DNA from: an uncultured Sulfurovum sp.
GTDB taxonomy: Bacteria; Campylobacterota; Campylobacteria; Campylobacterales; Sulfurovaceae
Direction of reading: 5' to 3'
Length of the DNA: 64,000 nt
Assembly (NCBI GenBank): GCA_902727855.1
Contig: CACVAS010000117.1
Location: 1-64,000, forward strand
The translations under genes and the position numbers were made by a program. The notes under the pieces were generated by a model. The model made no database searches. It was not told the origin of the DNA and was given only the letters and a program-made list of their open reading frames with translations. This document shows, in pieces, positions 17,069 to 26,236 of the stretch (position 1 is the first letter of the stretch; the number at the start of each line of letters is the position of its first letter).

Positions 17069-18403
17069 CTATTTTCTCTTCCCTCGTTTACTGCTTTTCT
17101 TAGCATCTTTAGGCTTTGCTGCATCATAGACTTTAAAGCCATCTCTTTTTGTGGTTTTACGTTTTTTGCTACTTGAAAATGTAGTCGATTTTTTCTTTTT
17201 TTTACCAAAAGCCCCATCTGCCTTTTTTATGTCTTTTGGGTTTTTTCTTGCACCTTTTTGTGTGGTAATCACTGTAGGAGCATAGCCCTCTAACTTTTCT
17301 TGAGTGATGGCTTTACCCATGAGTTTTTCTACATCTTTAAGTGCCACCATCTCTTGGGGTGATATAAGTGTAATGGCTAAACCCTTAGCCCCTGCTCTAC
17401 CCGTACGACCTATGCGGTGTATGTAGTCTCCTGTTACATGAGGAATATCATAATTAATGACAACTTCAAGTGTAGGAATGTCCAAGCCTCTAGCAGCAAT
17501 GTCTGTGGCTACAAGTACACGAATCTTACCCGTTTTAAACCCTTCTAATGCACGTGTACGTTCCCCAGAAGATTTACCACCATGGATGACAGCTGTTTTA
17601 AGACCAGAGAGGTTTAACTCTTTATCAAGTTCATCTGAGACCTCTTTTTTACGTGCAAACACTAAGACTTGTTGATAGTTTCGTGAACCAATAAGATAAG
17701 AAAGAAGTTCTAGTTTTTTTTCTTTTTCTACGGGGTAGATTATCTGCTCTACTGTATGTGCACTTGTACCCATGCTGTCAACTTCTATGAGTTTTGGTTT
17801 ATGGAGTATTTGCTCGGCTAGGCGTTTGACAGAACCAGAGAGTGTTGCAGATATAAGTATGTTTTGACGGCGTGAAGGTAAGTGTTGAAGTATTTGACTG
17901 ACCTCATGGACAAAGCCCATGTCTAAAATAGTATCTGCTTCATCAAGGACTAGGTAGTCTACAGACTCTAAATTAATATTTTTTTTCTGTATGTGCTCTA
18001 GCAGACGTCCAGAGGTTGCGACTATTATGTCTACACCCTCTTTCAGTCTATTGGCTTGAGATGTTAAATTTGCACCACCATAAAGTACCATACTTTTTAA
18101 AGGTAAGTACTTTCCATACGCTTCAACAGAAGCATGTACTTGTTTTACCAGTTCACGTGTAGGAGCGAGTATCAGAGCTTTTGGGTAGTGTTGCCCTTCT
18201 GTGTGTGTTTTAGAGAGTTCTTGAAGTATGGGCAAAGTAAACCCTGCAGTTTTACCCGTACCCGTTTGTGCACCAGCCATAATGTCCGAACGAGTAAATA
18301 TGGCAGGTATGAGAGATTTTTGTATGGGGGTTGCAGTCTGATACCCTTTGTCTTTAAGGGCTTTAAGTAACTCTGTACATAATCCTAATGTTTCTATGGA
18401 CAT
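17069..18403 (-). CDS. DEAD-box ATP-dependent RNA helicase, RhlE-like (second copy)
   Basis: The 444-aa protein carries the Q-motif LGLCTELLKALKDKGYQTATPIQ, Walker [11 protein letters not shown] (about residues 42-51), PTRELVKQV, a DEAD box (VLDEADTILDMGF), ISATLSGS instead of the usual SAT context, then [12 protein letters not shown] and [10 protein letters not shown]. The tail is Lys/Arg/Ser-rich (KKKKKSTTFSSSKKRKTTKR). It differs clearly from the helicase at 2952 (for example LDEADTILDMG rather than [11 protein letters not shown]), so the two are paralogues, not a recent duplication. The start overlaps the stop of the upstream CNNM gene by one base. Confidence 0.95.
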   Translation of the reverse strand: MSIETLGLCTELLKALKDKGYQTATPIQKSLIPAIFTRSDIMAGAQTGTGKTAGFTLPILQELSKTHTEGQHYPKALILAPTRELVKQVHASVEAYGKYLPLKSMVLYGGANLTSQANRLKEGVDIIVATSGRLLEHIQKKNINLESVDYLVLDEADTILDMGFVHEVSQILQHLPSRRQNILISATLSGSVKRLAEQILHKPKLIEVDSMGTSAHTVEQIIYPVEKEKKLELLSYLIGSRNYQQVLVFARKKEVSDELDKELNLSGLKTAVIHGGKSSGERTRALEGFKTGKIRVLVATDIAARGLDIPTLEVVINYDIPHVTGDYIHRIGRTGRAGAKGLAITLISPQEMVALKDVEKLMGKAITQEKLEGYAPTVITTQKGARKNPKDIKKADGAFGKKKKKSTTFSSSKKRKTTKRDGFKVYDAAKPKDAKKSSKRGKRK

Positions 18404-19455
18404 TATTTTTCTGCATCTCCACCATTCTCAAACCGACGCTTCAAACGCATTTTTCGTTTGGCTACTTCACGCATATCTGCGTCTGAGTCACTCTCGTCTA
18501 CTATTTCAACACCCAAGATAGTCTCAACACAATCTTCAAGTGTAACAATCCCTTCGGTTTGGTCGTAGCTGTCTTGTACTAAAAACATATGCTCTTTTTT
18601 CTTAATGAAAAGATCTAAAGCCATGGAAACAGGAATGTTCTCGTTAATTTTATATATATCTTTTTGTATAGTCTCAAGTGCAGCAGTGTCATCTTGTAGC
18701 GCTTGTTTAAAGATTTTTTTGGTCATAACCATACCGGTAATATTTTCAATAGTACCATCAAATACTGGTACACGTGAAAATTTAAAGATAGCCGGTTCAC
18801 TCTCTACAATATCTTTAATACTTCTGCTTCCATCTAGGGCAAAAACAACTGTTCTAGGTGTAAGTATCTCTTCTATTCTTATCTTGTCTAGTAGCAGTAT
18901 ATTTTCAATAACATCAGACTCTTTTTCATCTAAAACCCCTTCATCTTCACTTAGAAGTGTAGACTCTATAAGTTCCGCTTTTGTAAGACTCATACCCTCA
19001 TCATCTTTACTAATACGTTTGGTGACAAAAAGCGTAAGAAGGATAATAGGATAAGTTATCCAGATAAAAAACTGTATGACATAGGCAGCTGTAGGTGCCA
19101 ACGTTTTCCAATAGGTTGCACCTATCGTTTTAGGAATGATTTCTGAAAAAAACAAAATCGCAAAAGTAAGCACTATAGAGACATAAAATACTGCACCAAT
19201 ACCATAAATACTTTCTGCTTGTGCACCAACGGCAGCCGCACCAAGTGTATTGGCTATGGTATTTAAAATGAGAATAGAGGCAATTGATTTATGAATATTT
19301 GTTTTATGGTATTTTAAGAGAGCCCCTACTTTAGGCTTCTCTTTTTCTAAAACAGAAATATAGGGCATATTCACAGAAAGTAACACTGATTCTAAAACAG
19401 AACAGACAAACGAAATGAGCACGGCGGCTAAGAAATATAATATCAACAAGTCCAT
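18403..19455 (-). CDS. CNNM/CorC-family protein (DUF21 plus CBS pair)
   Basis: The 350-aa membrane protein has an N-terminal DUF21/CNNM transmembrane domain (residues 1-150: ILYFLAAVLISFVCSVLESV, LFFSEIIPKTIGATYWKTLA). Two CBS domains follow (ILTPRTVVFALDGS; MALDLFIKKKEHMFLVQDSY, then TEGIVTLEDCVETILGVEIV). Family members are linked to Mg2+ (or Na+/Mg2+) export or to hemolysin-like envelope functions. The short basic tail lacks the usual CorC_HlyC C-terminal domain. It lies 17 bp downstream of mgtE and one base upstream of a helicase gene, so a Mg2+-handling pair is encoded together. Confidence 0.85.
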   Translation of the reverse strand: MDLLILYFLAAVLISFVCSVLESVLLSVNMPYISVLEKEKPKVGALLKYHKTNIHKSIASILILNTIANTLGAAAVGAQAESIYGIGAVFYVSIVLTFAILFFSEIIPKTIGATYWKTLAPTAAYVIQFFIWITYPIILLTLFVTKRISKDDEGMSLTKAELIESTLLSEDEGVLDEKESDVIENILLLDKIRIEEILTPRTVVFALDGSRSIKDIVESEPAIFKFSRVPVFDGTIENITGMVMTKKIFKQALQDDTAALETIQKDIYKINENIPVSMALDLFIKKKEHMFLVQDSYDQTEGIVTLEDCVETILGVEIVDESDSDADMREVAKRKMRLKRRFENGGDAEK

Positions 19456-19472
19456 AATGACTAATAAAATCC

Positions 19473-20801
19473 TTATAATAAAATAATGGTCGCAAGACCT
19501 AAGAATGAGAAAAATCCAACTATATCAGTCACTGTCGTAAGTATGACAGTACTTCCAATAGCTGGATCAACATTCATTTTTTTCAATAGTAATGGTACTA
19601 CTGAACCAAAAAAACCTGCACTCAGCAAGTTAATAATCATAGAAATCCCAATGACAATACCCAGCATACCTTTATCAAACCAGACCGAAGCAATAATTCC
19701 CATAAGTATAGCAAAAATAAGTCCATTTGCAAGAGAGATAAAGACTTCTTTTTTGATGGTTCTAAGGGCATCATGTTTCGCAATATCTCCCAGAGCTAAT
19801 TGACGTACTACAACTGTAAGACTTTGTGTCCCAGCATTACCACCCATAGATGCTACAATTGGCATGAGGATAGCAAGTGCAACTAAACTTTGTAAAGTTT
19901 CTTCAAATGCCCCAATGACTAGTGAAGCTGCGATAGCAGTGAGTAAGTTGACGCCAAGCCATATGGCACGTGCTTTACCAGCTTTAATAATGTCATCATC
20001 TTCTTCGGCAGCATCATCTACCCCTGCTAGATGATACATCTGATCGGTTGCTTGTTCATTCATAATATCATAGATGTCATCTGAGGTGATACGACCAAGT
20101 AAAGTACCTTCATTGTTGACAATTGGAAGTGAATGTAAATCATACTCTTGGAATTTTTTTACTATTTCATCTATGTGATCATGGTCTTGTCCAATGATGG
20201 GTTTAAATGTCTCAGGTGACTCTTCAATATTGTGTTGTAATGTTTTATCAAAATCAAAAATGATAAGGTTATCTAGACCTATACCATATTTGAGTGTTTT
20301 ATCTTTGTTCGTCACAAAGAGGTATTGTACATTTTCAAGCTCACCACGTCTACGTAAATCTGAAAAATCACGTATGACATCATGTACATTTTTTTCAAGG
20401 TTAGCCGTATACACTTCAGTTTGCATATAGGCACCAGCTTCATCTTCATCATACTGCTTAAGCTGTAAAATATCTTTTTGATCATTTTTACCCAGTTGAT
20501 TAAAAACCTCTTGCGCTATATCTTGATTGACTTCTTCAAGTTCTTGCATAAAGTCTGTTTGGTCATCTGACTCAAGTTCTGTGACTGCAACGGCAAGCTC
20601 TTTCACGGTAAATGACTCTACAACATCACCAAAGTATCTGTCTGGTAGTTCTAATGCTACATCCCCAACAAGCTCTTTAGGAATAATTTGTACAGCAGCA
20701 TTAAAGCTACTTTCATCTAAATCTTTAAGGAGGTTTGCAATTTCAGAGGGGTGTAATTCGTCTGTTGTATGTGAATGAAGATACTCATCTAGTGCTGTCA
20801 T
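19473..20801 (-). CDS. mgtE: Magnesium transporter MgtE
   Basis: MgtE is a Mg2+-gated channel for Mg2+ uptake. The 442-aa protein has the N-terminal superhelical domain (residues 1-120), a CBS pair (about residues 125-255, with LPIVNNEGTLLGRITSDDIYDI), the connecting helix, and five C-terminal transmembrane helices. These include the pore signature LMPIVASMGGNAGTQSLTV and the final helix ILTTVTDIVGFFSFLGLA. It is full length. The CNNM/CorC gene follows 17 bp downstream. Confidence 0.96.
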   Translation of the reverse strand: MTALDEYLHSHTTDELHPSEIANLLKDLDESSFNAAVQIIPKELVGDVALELPDRYFGDVVESFTVKELAVAVTELESDDQTDFMQELEEVNQDIAQEVFNQLGKNDQKDILQLKQYDEDEAGAYMQTEVYTANLEKNVHDVIRDFSDLRRRGELENVQYLFVTNKDKTLKYGIGLDNLIIFDFDKTLQHNIEESPETFKPIIGQDHDHIDEIVKKFQEYDLHSLPIVNNEGTLLGRITSDDIYDIMNEQATDQMYHLAGVDDAAEEDDDIIKAGKARAIWLGVNLLTAIAASLVIGAFEETLQSLVALAILMPIVASMGGNAGTQSLTVVVRQLALGDIAKHDALRTIKKEVFISLANGLIFAILMGIIASVWFDKGMLGIVIGISMIINLLSAGFFGSVVPLLLKKMNVDPAIGSTVILTTVTDIVGFFSFLGLATIILL

Positions 20802-20903
20802 ACACTACTCCTTTTTATCATTTATAAATTTTATTGAATTATACTTTATTAATATCTAGAAATGTTGAAAAGTAAAAAAAGAATAACATGTTACAATAAA
20901 CAT

Positions 20904-21257
20904 ATGGAACTTACAGATAAAAATTATACGAACATGATTAAAGATATTGACACTCCTGTGTTTATAGATTTCTATTCCCCAACATGTGGACCTTGTCAAA
21001 TGCTCACTAAACTCATAGACGAAAAATTAGAACCATATGCTAAAGAAAAAGGGATAGAAGTGGTGAAGTGTGATGTTAGTAAAAACCCAAAATTAGCTGA
21101 AGCGTTTAAAGTACGTTCTGTACCTTTCACAATAGTCATCATGCCAGATGAAAAACTGAAATACCCTGAATTAGGACTTAAAAATGAAACTTACTACTTT
21201 GAACTCATTGATAAACTAGCAGGAAAAGGTTCTTTCTTTTCAAGATTATTTACGTAA
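20904..21257 (+). CDS. Thioredoxin family protein
   Basis: This is a cytoplasmic thioredoxin-fold protein with the active site CGPC in YSPTCGPCQML (about residues 26-36 from the chosen start) and the cis-Pro in VRSVPFTIVIM. It ends KGSFFSRLFT. The ATG at 20904 (MELTDKNYTN) gives a normal thioredoxin N-terminus of 117 aa. The frame is open to 20862, which would add 14 basic residues. There is no strong RBS ahead of either start. A heavy-metal-associated protein follows after 9 bp, so the two are probably cotranscribed, perhaps in thiol or metal handling. Confidence 0.88.
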   Translation: MELTDKNYTNMIKDIDTPVFIDFYSPTCGPCQMLTKLIDEKLEPYAKEKGIEVVKCDVSKNPKLAEAFKVRSVPFTIVIMPDEKLKYPELGLKNETYYFELIDKLAGKGSFFSRLFT

Positions 21258-21266
21258 GGATAATAA

Positions 21267-21545
21267 ATGAAACAAACTTTTGAAGTAATAAACGTCAAAT
21301 GTGCTGGTTGTGCCAACAGACTTCGTACAGCTTTAGCTAAAGATTTTGGAGAGGTAGTGGTAAACCTAGAGGTAGAACCAAGACAAATAACTTTAGATAT
21401 TGATACAGCGGATATTTCTGGATTAAGAAATCAATTGAAGGGTTTAGGTTACCCTATGAGTGATGAAGCGTTATCTGGTATGGAAGGGTTTTCTACAACA
21501 GCTAAAAGTTTTGTCTCTTGTGCTGTGGGGAAAATTAATATGTAG
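21267..21545 (+). CDS. Heavy-metal-associated (HMA) domain protein
   Basis: The 92-aa protein has a ferredoxin-like HMA domain with the metal-binding motif CAGC (residues 12-15: VKCAGCANRLRT). That domain usually carries Cu(I) or another soft metal. The C-terminal extension (about residues 65-92, GMEGFSTTAKSFVSCAVGKI) includes one more Cys. It acts as a possible small metallochaperone in the cytoplasm. It follows the thioredoxin gene by 9 bp with an RBS (AAGGAT). No copper ATPase is nearby. Confidence 0.85.
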   Translation: MKQTFEVINVKCAGCANRLRTALAKDFGEVVVNLEVEPRQITLDIDTADISGLRNQLKGLGYPMSDEALSGMEGFSTTAKSFVSCAVGKINM

Positions 21546-21736
21546 CCTTAACTCTTGGTTTTTAGGCTTTGATGTTTAAATTTGACTAATATGAATAGTT
21601 GAAGTTTAATCGAGCGACAATTAAATAGAATTACAAGTAATATTATATTAGAATATATTAACGCATATCTTGAGAGAAATTATATGAAAAAAACCAATAA
21701 CAATTATAATACTATAGTCATCAAAAGAGAATATTT

Positions 21737-22078
21737 ATGAAAAAACAACAACAATCTTTTTCTCAACAAGAAGTTACATTTAAAGGTATTGGACTCTTTC
21801 CTGAAGGCTTAGAGAAAATTTTCTTAGCCATTTATATTATTCTTCTACCCTATATTACAGGTGTTATATTTCTCTTTTTCTATGTAGGCTCTGGTGATAC
21901 TGAAACTTTTATGTCATTGAGTAAAGATTCATCTTTTATGCTTACCTGGATTATAGGTTATGAAATTCTTGCCGTGTTAATCATATTGTATATTATAAAA
22001 AGTGCTATAAAATTTAGTATTAATAAAAAATCATCTACTAAAGTAAGAGGGGCAGACGAAAATTTTCGCCGTCCATAA
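21737..22078 (+). CDS. Hypothetical two-helix membrane protein
   Basis: The family is not recognised. The 113-aa protein has a Gln-rich N-terminus and two transmembrane helices (about residues 27-49 and 68-90). The C-terminus is basic and ends GADENFRRP. It is convergent with uvrA (5-bp gap). The 190 bases upstream contain no feature beyond AT-rich DNA. Confidence 0.55.
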   Translation: MKKQQQSFSQQEVTFKGIGLFPEGLEKIFLAIYIILLPYITGVIFLFFYVGSGDTETFMSLSKDSSFMLTWIIGYEILAVLIILYIIKSAIKFSINKKSSTKVRGADENFRRP

Positions 22079-22083
22079 TATAT

Positions 22084-24903
22084 TTACAATTTCAACTCTT
22101 TTTCTAAATACATTCCAGTATATGAACCTGTCTCTTTGTGTGTTTTCGCTAACACTTCTGGGCTTCCCTCAGCAATAATAAGTCCACCTTTATTACCACC
22201 TTCTGGTCCCATGTCTACAATATAGTCAGCATTTTTAACCATGTCAAGGTTATGTTCTATGACTACAACTGAGTTACCTAGTTCAACTAAGTGATGTAGT
22301 ACTCCGGTGAGTCTATCTACATCTTCAAAATGAAGTCCAGTTGTTGGCTCATCTAATATATAGAGTGTTTTACCTGTGTCTTTACGGCTAAGTTCTTTTG
22401 AAAGTTTAATCCGTTGTGCTTCACCACCAGATAGAGTTGTAGCATTTTGCCCTAAAGTAATATAGTCTAAACCTACATCTGTAAGTGTTTTGAGACGAAT
22501 AGCAATATTAGGTATGGCTTTAAAAAACGCTAGAGCCTCACCTACTGACATAGCAAGCACATCAGATATTGATTTTCCTTTGTATAGTACTTCTCTGGTT
22601 TGTATATTATAACGTGTACCATCACAAGCATCACAACTCACTAGTACATCTGGTAAAAAGTGCATTTCAATTTTTATTTGACCATCTCCTTGACACTTCT
22701 CACATCGGCCACCTTTTACATTAAATGAAAAACGCCCTATTTTGTAACCACGTAGTTCTGCTTCTTTTGTTTGTGCAAAGAGTTTACGTATTTCATCCAT
22801 AATACCAGTATAGGTTGCAGGATTTGAACGAGGTGTTCGCCCTATAGGGCTTTGATCTAAATAGATGACTTTATCTACTTTATCTAGACCGGTAATTTCT
22901 ACACCTTCTATTTTATTTACCTTTTTAGCACGGTTGAGTAGTTCTCTTGCTACAGGTAAGAGGGTTTGTAGTATGAGAGATGATTTACCAGAGCCACTGA
23001 CTCCAGTAACACAGACAAAGTTTCTCAGTGGAAGCTTAGCATCAAGATTTTGTATGTTATTAAGGGTAACATTTTTTATTTCTATCCACTCCTCTTGAGG
23101 GTTGTCATGTGTATAAGATATCTCTTTTTTACCATACATATAGTCAGCAGTCAGTGTTTTAGCTTTTTCCAGTTTTTTTGCATCTCCTGCAAAAACAACT
23201 TCCCCACCATATTCACCTGCTCCTGGACCAATGTCAATAATATAGTCAGCAGCAAGTATGGTCTCTTTGTCATGCTCTACAACAATGACAGAGTTACCTT
23301 TATCACGTAGAGAATAAAGTGTACGTATGAGTTTCATTGTGTCTCGCTCATGGAGTCCTATGCTAGGTTCATCTAAGACATACATGACACCAGTAAGACC
23401 AGACCCAATTTGTGAGGCTATACGAATACGTTGTGCCTCACCACCAGATATACTTCGTGCATCACGACTCAGAGTGATATATCCTAGTCCTACATCATGT
23501 AAAAAGTAGAGTCTCTCATACAGTTCTTTGAGTATAGATTCGGCTATGGTATTTTGTTGTGTAGTAAGATGTGAAAAACTTTTATCATCAGCAAAAAATG
23601 CATACGACTTTTCGATAGGCATATCAATTATATCTGCTATATTTTTACCTTCAATCTTAACTGCCAAAGAGGGTAAGCTCAGTCTGTGCCCCTGACATTT
23701 GTCACAAACTTTTTCTGTCATATACTCTGAAAGATCTTTTTCATCTTTAAACATGTCATGTGCAAACTTTACTACACCTGGCCATTCACGTTTAAGTTTA
23801 TGACGCTTCCATGTGAACTCTACATTACCACCATTACCATAGAGTATGGCTTTTTGTTGATGCTCCGGTAATTCTCCGTAAGGTGCTTTAATAGCTATGT
23901 CATTTTGTTCACAAAATGCATTGAGAAACTTTGTGTAGTAGCTTTTGTTAAACCCATACATAATTTTAACAGCACCCTTGTCAATACTCAATGTTGAGTC
24001 TATGACCTTTTTAAGATCTATTGCATAACGTATACCTAATCCATCACAACTGGTACAAGCGCCTTTAGGTGAATTAAAAGAGAAACTTACAGGTTCCAAA
24101 GGTTCAAATGAGAGTTTACAATCAAAACATGCCAAGTGCTCTGAGTAGTGCATATGTTGACGTTCAAAATTTATCTCTTCATAGTTGAGTACTTCTATTT
24201 CAAGTTCTCCATAAGACTCTTTGAGGGCTTTTTCAACATCTTGACCTATACGGTCACGACTCTCTTCTTTGACAACAACACGGTCTATAACTACTTTAAT
24301 GGTATGTTTTTTAGTTTTTGAGAGTTCGATTTCATCATCTAAACGCACCATCACTCCATCTATCATAGCACGGACATATCCTTTATGACGAAGAGACTCA
24401 AGCATATCTGCAAAGGTACCTTTTTTTTCTTTTACCAATGGTGCCATGATGACAAGCTTTGCACCATCAGGTATACGTAATACTTCTTCAATAATGTCTG
24501 ATGCTGACATTGAAGAGATTGGCTTACCACACTCATGACAGTGCTGTTCACCTACACGTGCAAAAAGTAAACGTAAATAATCATAGATTTCTGTAATTGT
24601 ACCAACTGTTGAACGTGGGTTTTTTGAAGTCGTTTTTTGGTCTATGGCAATGGCAGGTGTAAGTCCCTCAATTTTGTCTACATCAGGTTTACCTACACGT
24701 CCTAAAAATTGACGTGCATAAGATGAGAGAGATTCGATATAGCGTCTCTGTCCTTCAGCGTAAAGGGTTGAAAATGCTAATGTAGATTTACCTGAACCAG
24801 AAATACCAGTGACTACTACAAGTTTATTTTTAGGCAGACTTAAATTTATATTCTTTAAATTGTTTTCTTTTGCGCCGTAAACATGTATCATCTCTTTTTT
24901 CAC
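22084..24903 (-). CDS. uvrA: Excinuclease ABC subunit A
   Basis: UvrA is the damage-recognition ATPase of nucleotide excision repair. The 939-aa protein shows both ABC modules: Walker A GISGSGKSTLAF near residue 34 and GVSGSGKSSLIL near residue 635, with two ABC signatures (SGGEAQRIR and SGGEAQRIK). The zinc modules are CHECGKPI, CDKCQGHR and CEKCQGDGQI. The C-terminal DEPTTGLHFEDV and VVIEHNLDMVKNADYIVDMG blocks are canonical. It is full length and intact. It is monocistronic by position. Confidence 0.99.
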   Translation of the reverse strand: MKKEMIHVYGAKENNLKNINLSLPKNKLVVVTGISGSGKSTLAFSTLYAEGQRRYIESLSSYARQFLGRVGKPDVDKIEGLTPAIAIDQKTTSKNPRSTVGTITEIYDYLRLLFARVGEQHCHECGKPISSMSASDIIEEVLRIPDGAKLVIMAPLVKEKKGTFADMLESLRHKGYVRAMIDGVMVRLDDEIELSKTKKHTIKVVIDRVVVKEESRDRIGQDVEKALKESYGELEIEVLNYEEINFERQHMHYSEHLACFDCKLSFEPLEPVSFSFNSPKGACTSCDGLGIRYAIDLKKVIDSTLSIDKGAVKIMYGFNKSYYTKFLNAFCEQNDIAIKAPYGELPEHQQKAILYGNGGNVEFTWKRHKLKREWPGVVKFAHDMFKDEKDLSEYMTEKVCDKCQGHRLSLPSLAVKIEGKNIADIIDMPIEKSYAFFADDKSFSHLTTQQNTIAESILKELYERLYFLHDVGLGYITLSRDARSISGGEAQRIRIASQIGSGLTGVMYVLDEPSIGLHERDTMKLIRTLYSLRDKGNSVIVVEHDKETILAADYIIDIGPGAGEYGGEVVFAGDAKKLEKAKTLTADYMYGKKEISYTHDNPQEEWIEIKNVTLNNIQNLDAKLPLRNFVCVTGVSGSGKSSLILQTLLPVARELLNRAKKVNKIEGVEITGLDKVDKVIYLDQSPIGRTPRSNPATYTGIMDEIRKLFAQTKEAELRGYKIGRFSFNVKGGRCEKCQGDGQIKIEMHFLPDVLVSCDACDGTRYNIQTREVLYKGKSISDVLAMSVGEALAFFKAIPNIAIRLKTLTDVGLDYITLGQNATTLSGGEAQRIKLSKELSRKDTGKTLYILDEPTTGLHFEDVDRLTGVLHHLVELGNSVVVIEHNLDMVKNADYIVDMGPEGGNKGGLIIAEGSPEVLAKTHKETGSYTGMYLEKELKL

Positions 24904-24986
24904 TAGAAAGTCCTTAATTATATTTATATTTTATAGTAATTGTTAGTTAGAATCTAAGTATAATTTTTTTTATTTTACTAAAATAT

Positions 24987-25904
24987 CTAAGATGTATAGT
25001 TATTTATATTTGAAGTTTTATTATAGTATGTAAAAGTATTATTACCTTTAATTTTAGACTCATACATCGCTAAATCAGCATATTTAAAGAGTGTATGCGG
25101 ATCGGAACTATCATGTGGGTATTGACTTATTCCTACACTGATGGAAGAGTGAATCGTATGACTATCAATATGGATAGGTAATTGAATAACATTTAAAATT
25201 TTTTCTACTAATATTTGTGTGTCATATGTATGTTTTATCTTTTCCATAATAATAGCAAATTCATCTCCATGCAAATGTGCAACCGTATCGATTTTACGTG
25301 TAGCATTATTGAGACGGCTTCCTATTTCAATGAGCACTTTATCTCCTATGGTGTGACCAAAAGAGTCATTAACATTTTTAAAGTTATCTATATCAATATA
25401 TAAAAGTGAAAAACCAAATTTATTGCGTTGTGAATTATGAATAGATTGCATGAGTCTATCTACAAAAAGCTCTCTGTTAGGCAAGTGTGTGAGTGGATGG
25501 TGATGTGCTTTATAATAATACGCTTCTCGCTCTTTTAATATATTTAAAATGTATGCTTTATTATTTACTATAGGTGCCATATTATCTGCATAGGTGATGA
25601 TAGTTTGGAACATGGTATGAGGATTATTTTTATTTTCAAAAATATTGACTAAATATAATGTATCGTTCAGTTCATTATATAATTTTAACGATTGTACAGT
25701 TGATTTATTGAGCATATGGTTACAAATCAGACAAGATGATTCTAAAGAGGTGGGTGAGTGAAACAGTGTATGGTTTGATTGACCAATGATGTCGGGTTCT
25801 GGTAATCCTAAATAGTCAATGGCTGCTTGATTGACTTGAAGAATTTTTCCATCTGCTATAGATACTTCAATCACGGGTATGGGTATATTATGATAATAGT
25901 CCAA
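24987..25904 (-). CDS. PAS-GGDEF diguanylate cyclase with HGDEF active-site variant
   Basis: The 305-aa protein has an N-terminal PAS domain (residues 1-110, with IPVIEVSIADGKILQVNQAA and a CLIC cysteine pair that might bind a cofactor). A C-terminal GGDEF domain follows (about residues 140-295). GGDEF proteins make c-di-GMP. Here the signature reads HGDEF (AHLHGDEFAIIME), so the first Gly is His. The inhibitory I-site RxxD is intact (RKID, five residues before the signature), and the metal-site IDIDNFKNVNDSFGH is intact. It is cytoplasmic with no transmembrane segment. Whether the HGDEF form is active cannot be read from sequence; degenerate forms can act as receptors. Confidence 0.88.
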   Translation of the reverse strand: MDYYHNIPIPVIEVSIADGKILQVNQAAIDYLGLPEPDIIGQSNHTLFHSPTSLESSCLICNHMLNKSTVQSLKLYNELNDTLYLVNIFENKNNPHTMFQTIITYADNMAPIVNNKAYILNILKEREAYYYKAHHHPLTHLPNRELFVDRLMQSIHNSQRNKFGFSLLYIDIDNFKNVNDSFGHTIGDKVLIEIGSRLNNATRKIDTVAHLHGDEFAIIMEKIKHTYDTQILVEKILNVIQLPIHIDSHTIHSSISVGISQYPHDSSDPHTLFKYADLAMYESKIKGNNTFTYYNKTSNINNYTS

Positions 25905-26236
25905 TATATTTATCCCCCCACAAGAAATTTAACGAGTATATTGTACTGGATTAATTGTTAAAATTGAATAAACCTTTATAAGTTATATCTATTTAATATA
26001 TAATTAGATATAATTCATGACTTTTTTGCAAGAGAGTACTAAACTCCTATATAATGAGATATAATATATCTCTTCTATCCCCACGCTTAGACACGTGTAA
26101 TAACCTAACTATACATCAGGTTAAAAAGTTTGGTATCAGTTGCACAAAACAGGGTTTTATACCTCTTGATATCATTGCTAATACAAAAAAACCAAGACAG
26201 ATACAACACCGACAATATTAATACAAAGAAACAATT
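25905..26236 (+). promoter_or_regulatory. Long leader upstream of the third DEAD-box helicase
   Basis: A 332-bp gap precedes the helicase gene. It contains a palindrome GAGATAT-AAT-ATATCTC at 26056-26072 and an inverted repeat AACCT/AGGTT about 26103-26125. It also holds a 55-codon ORF (26054-26221) annotated separately. Cold-shock-type leaders on DEAD-box genes often have this length. Confidence 0.35.
26054..26221 (+). CDS. Possible 55-aa leader peptide upstream of the helicase
   Basis: ATG at 26054 opens a frame reading MRYNISLLSPRLDTC, then NNLTIHQVKKFG, and ending RQIQHRQY, with the stop 15 bases before the helicase ATG. There is no good RBS and no recognised family. The amino-acid composition is protein-like, but the ORF could be chance. 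It is listed because its position would let it regulate the helicase. Confidence 0.2.
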   Translation: MRYNISLLSPRLDTCNNLTIHQVKKFGISCTKQGFIPLDIIANTKKPRQIQHRQY

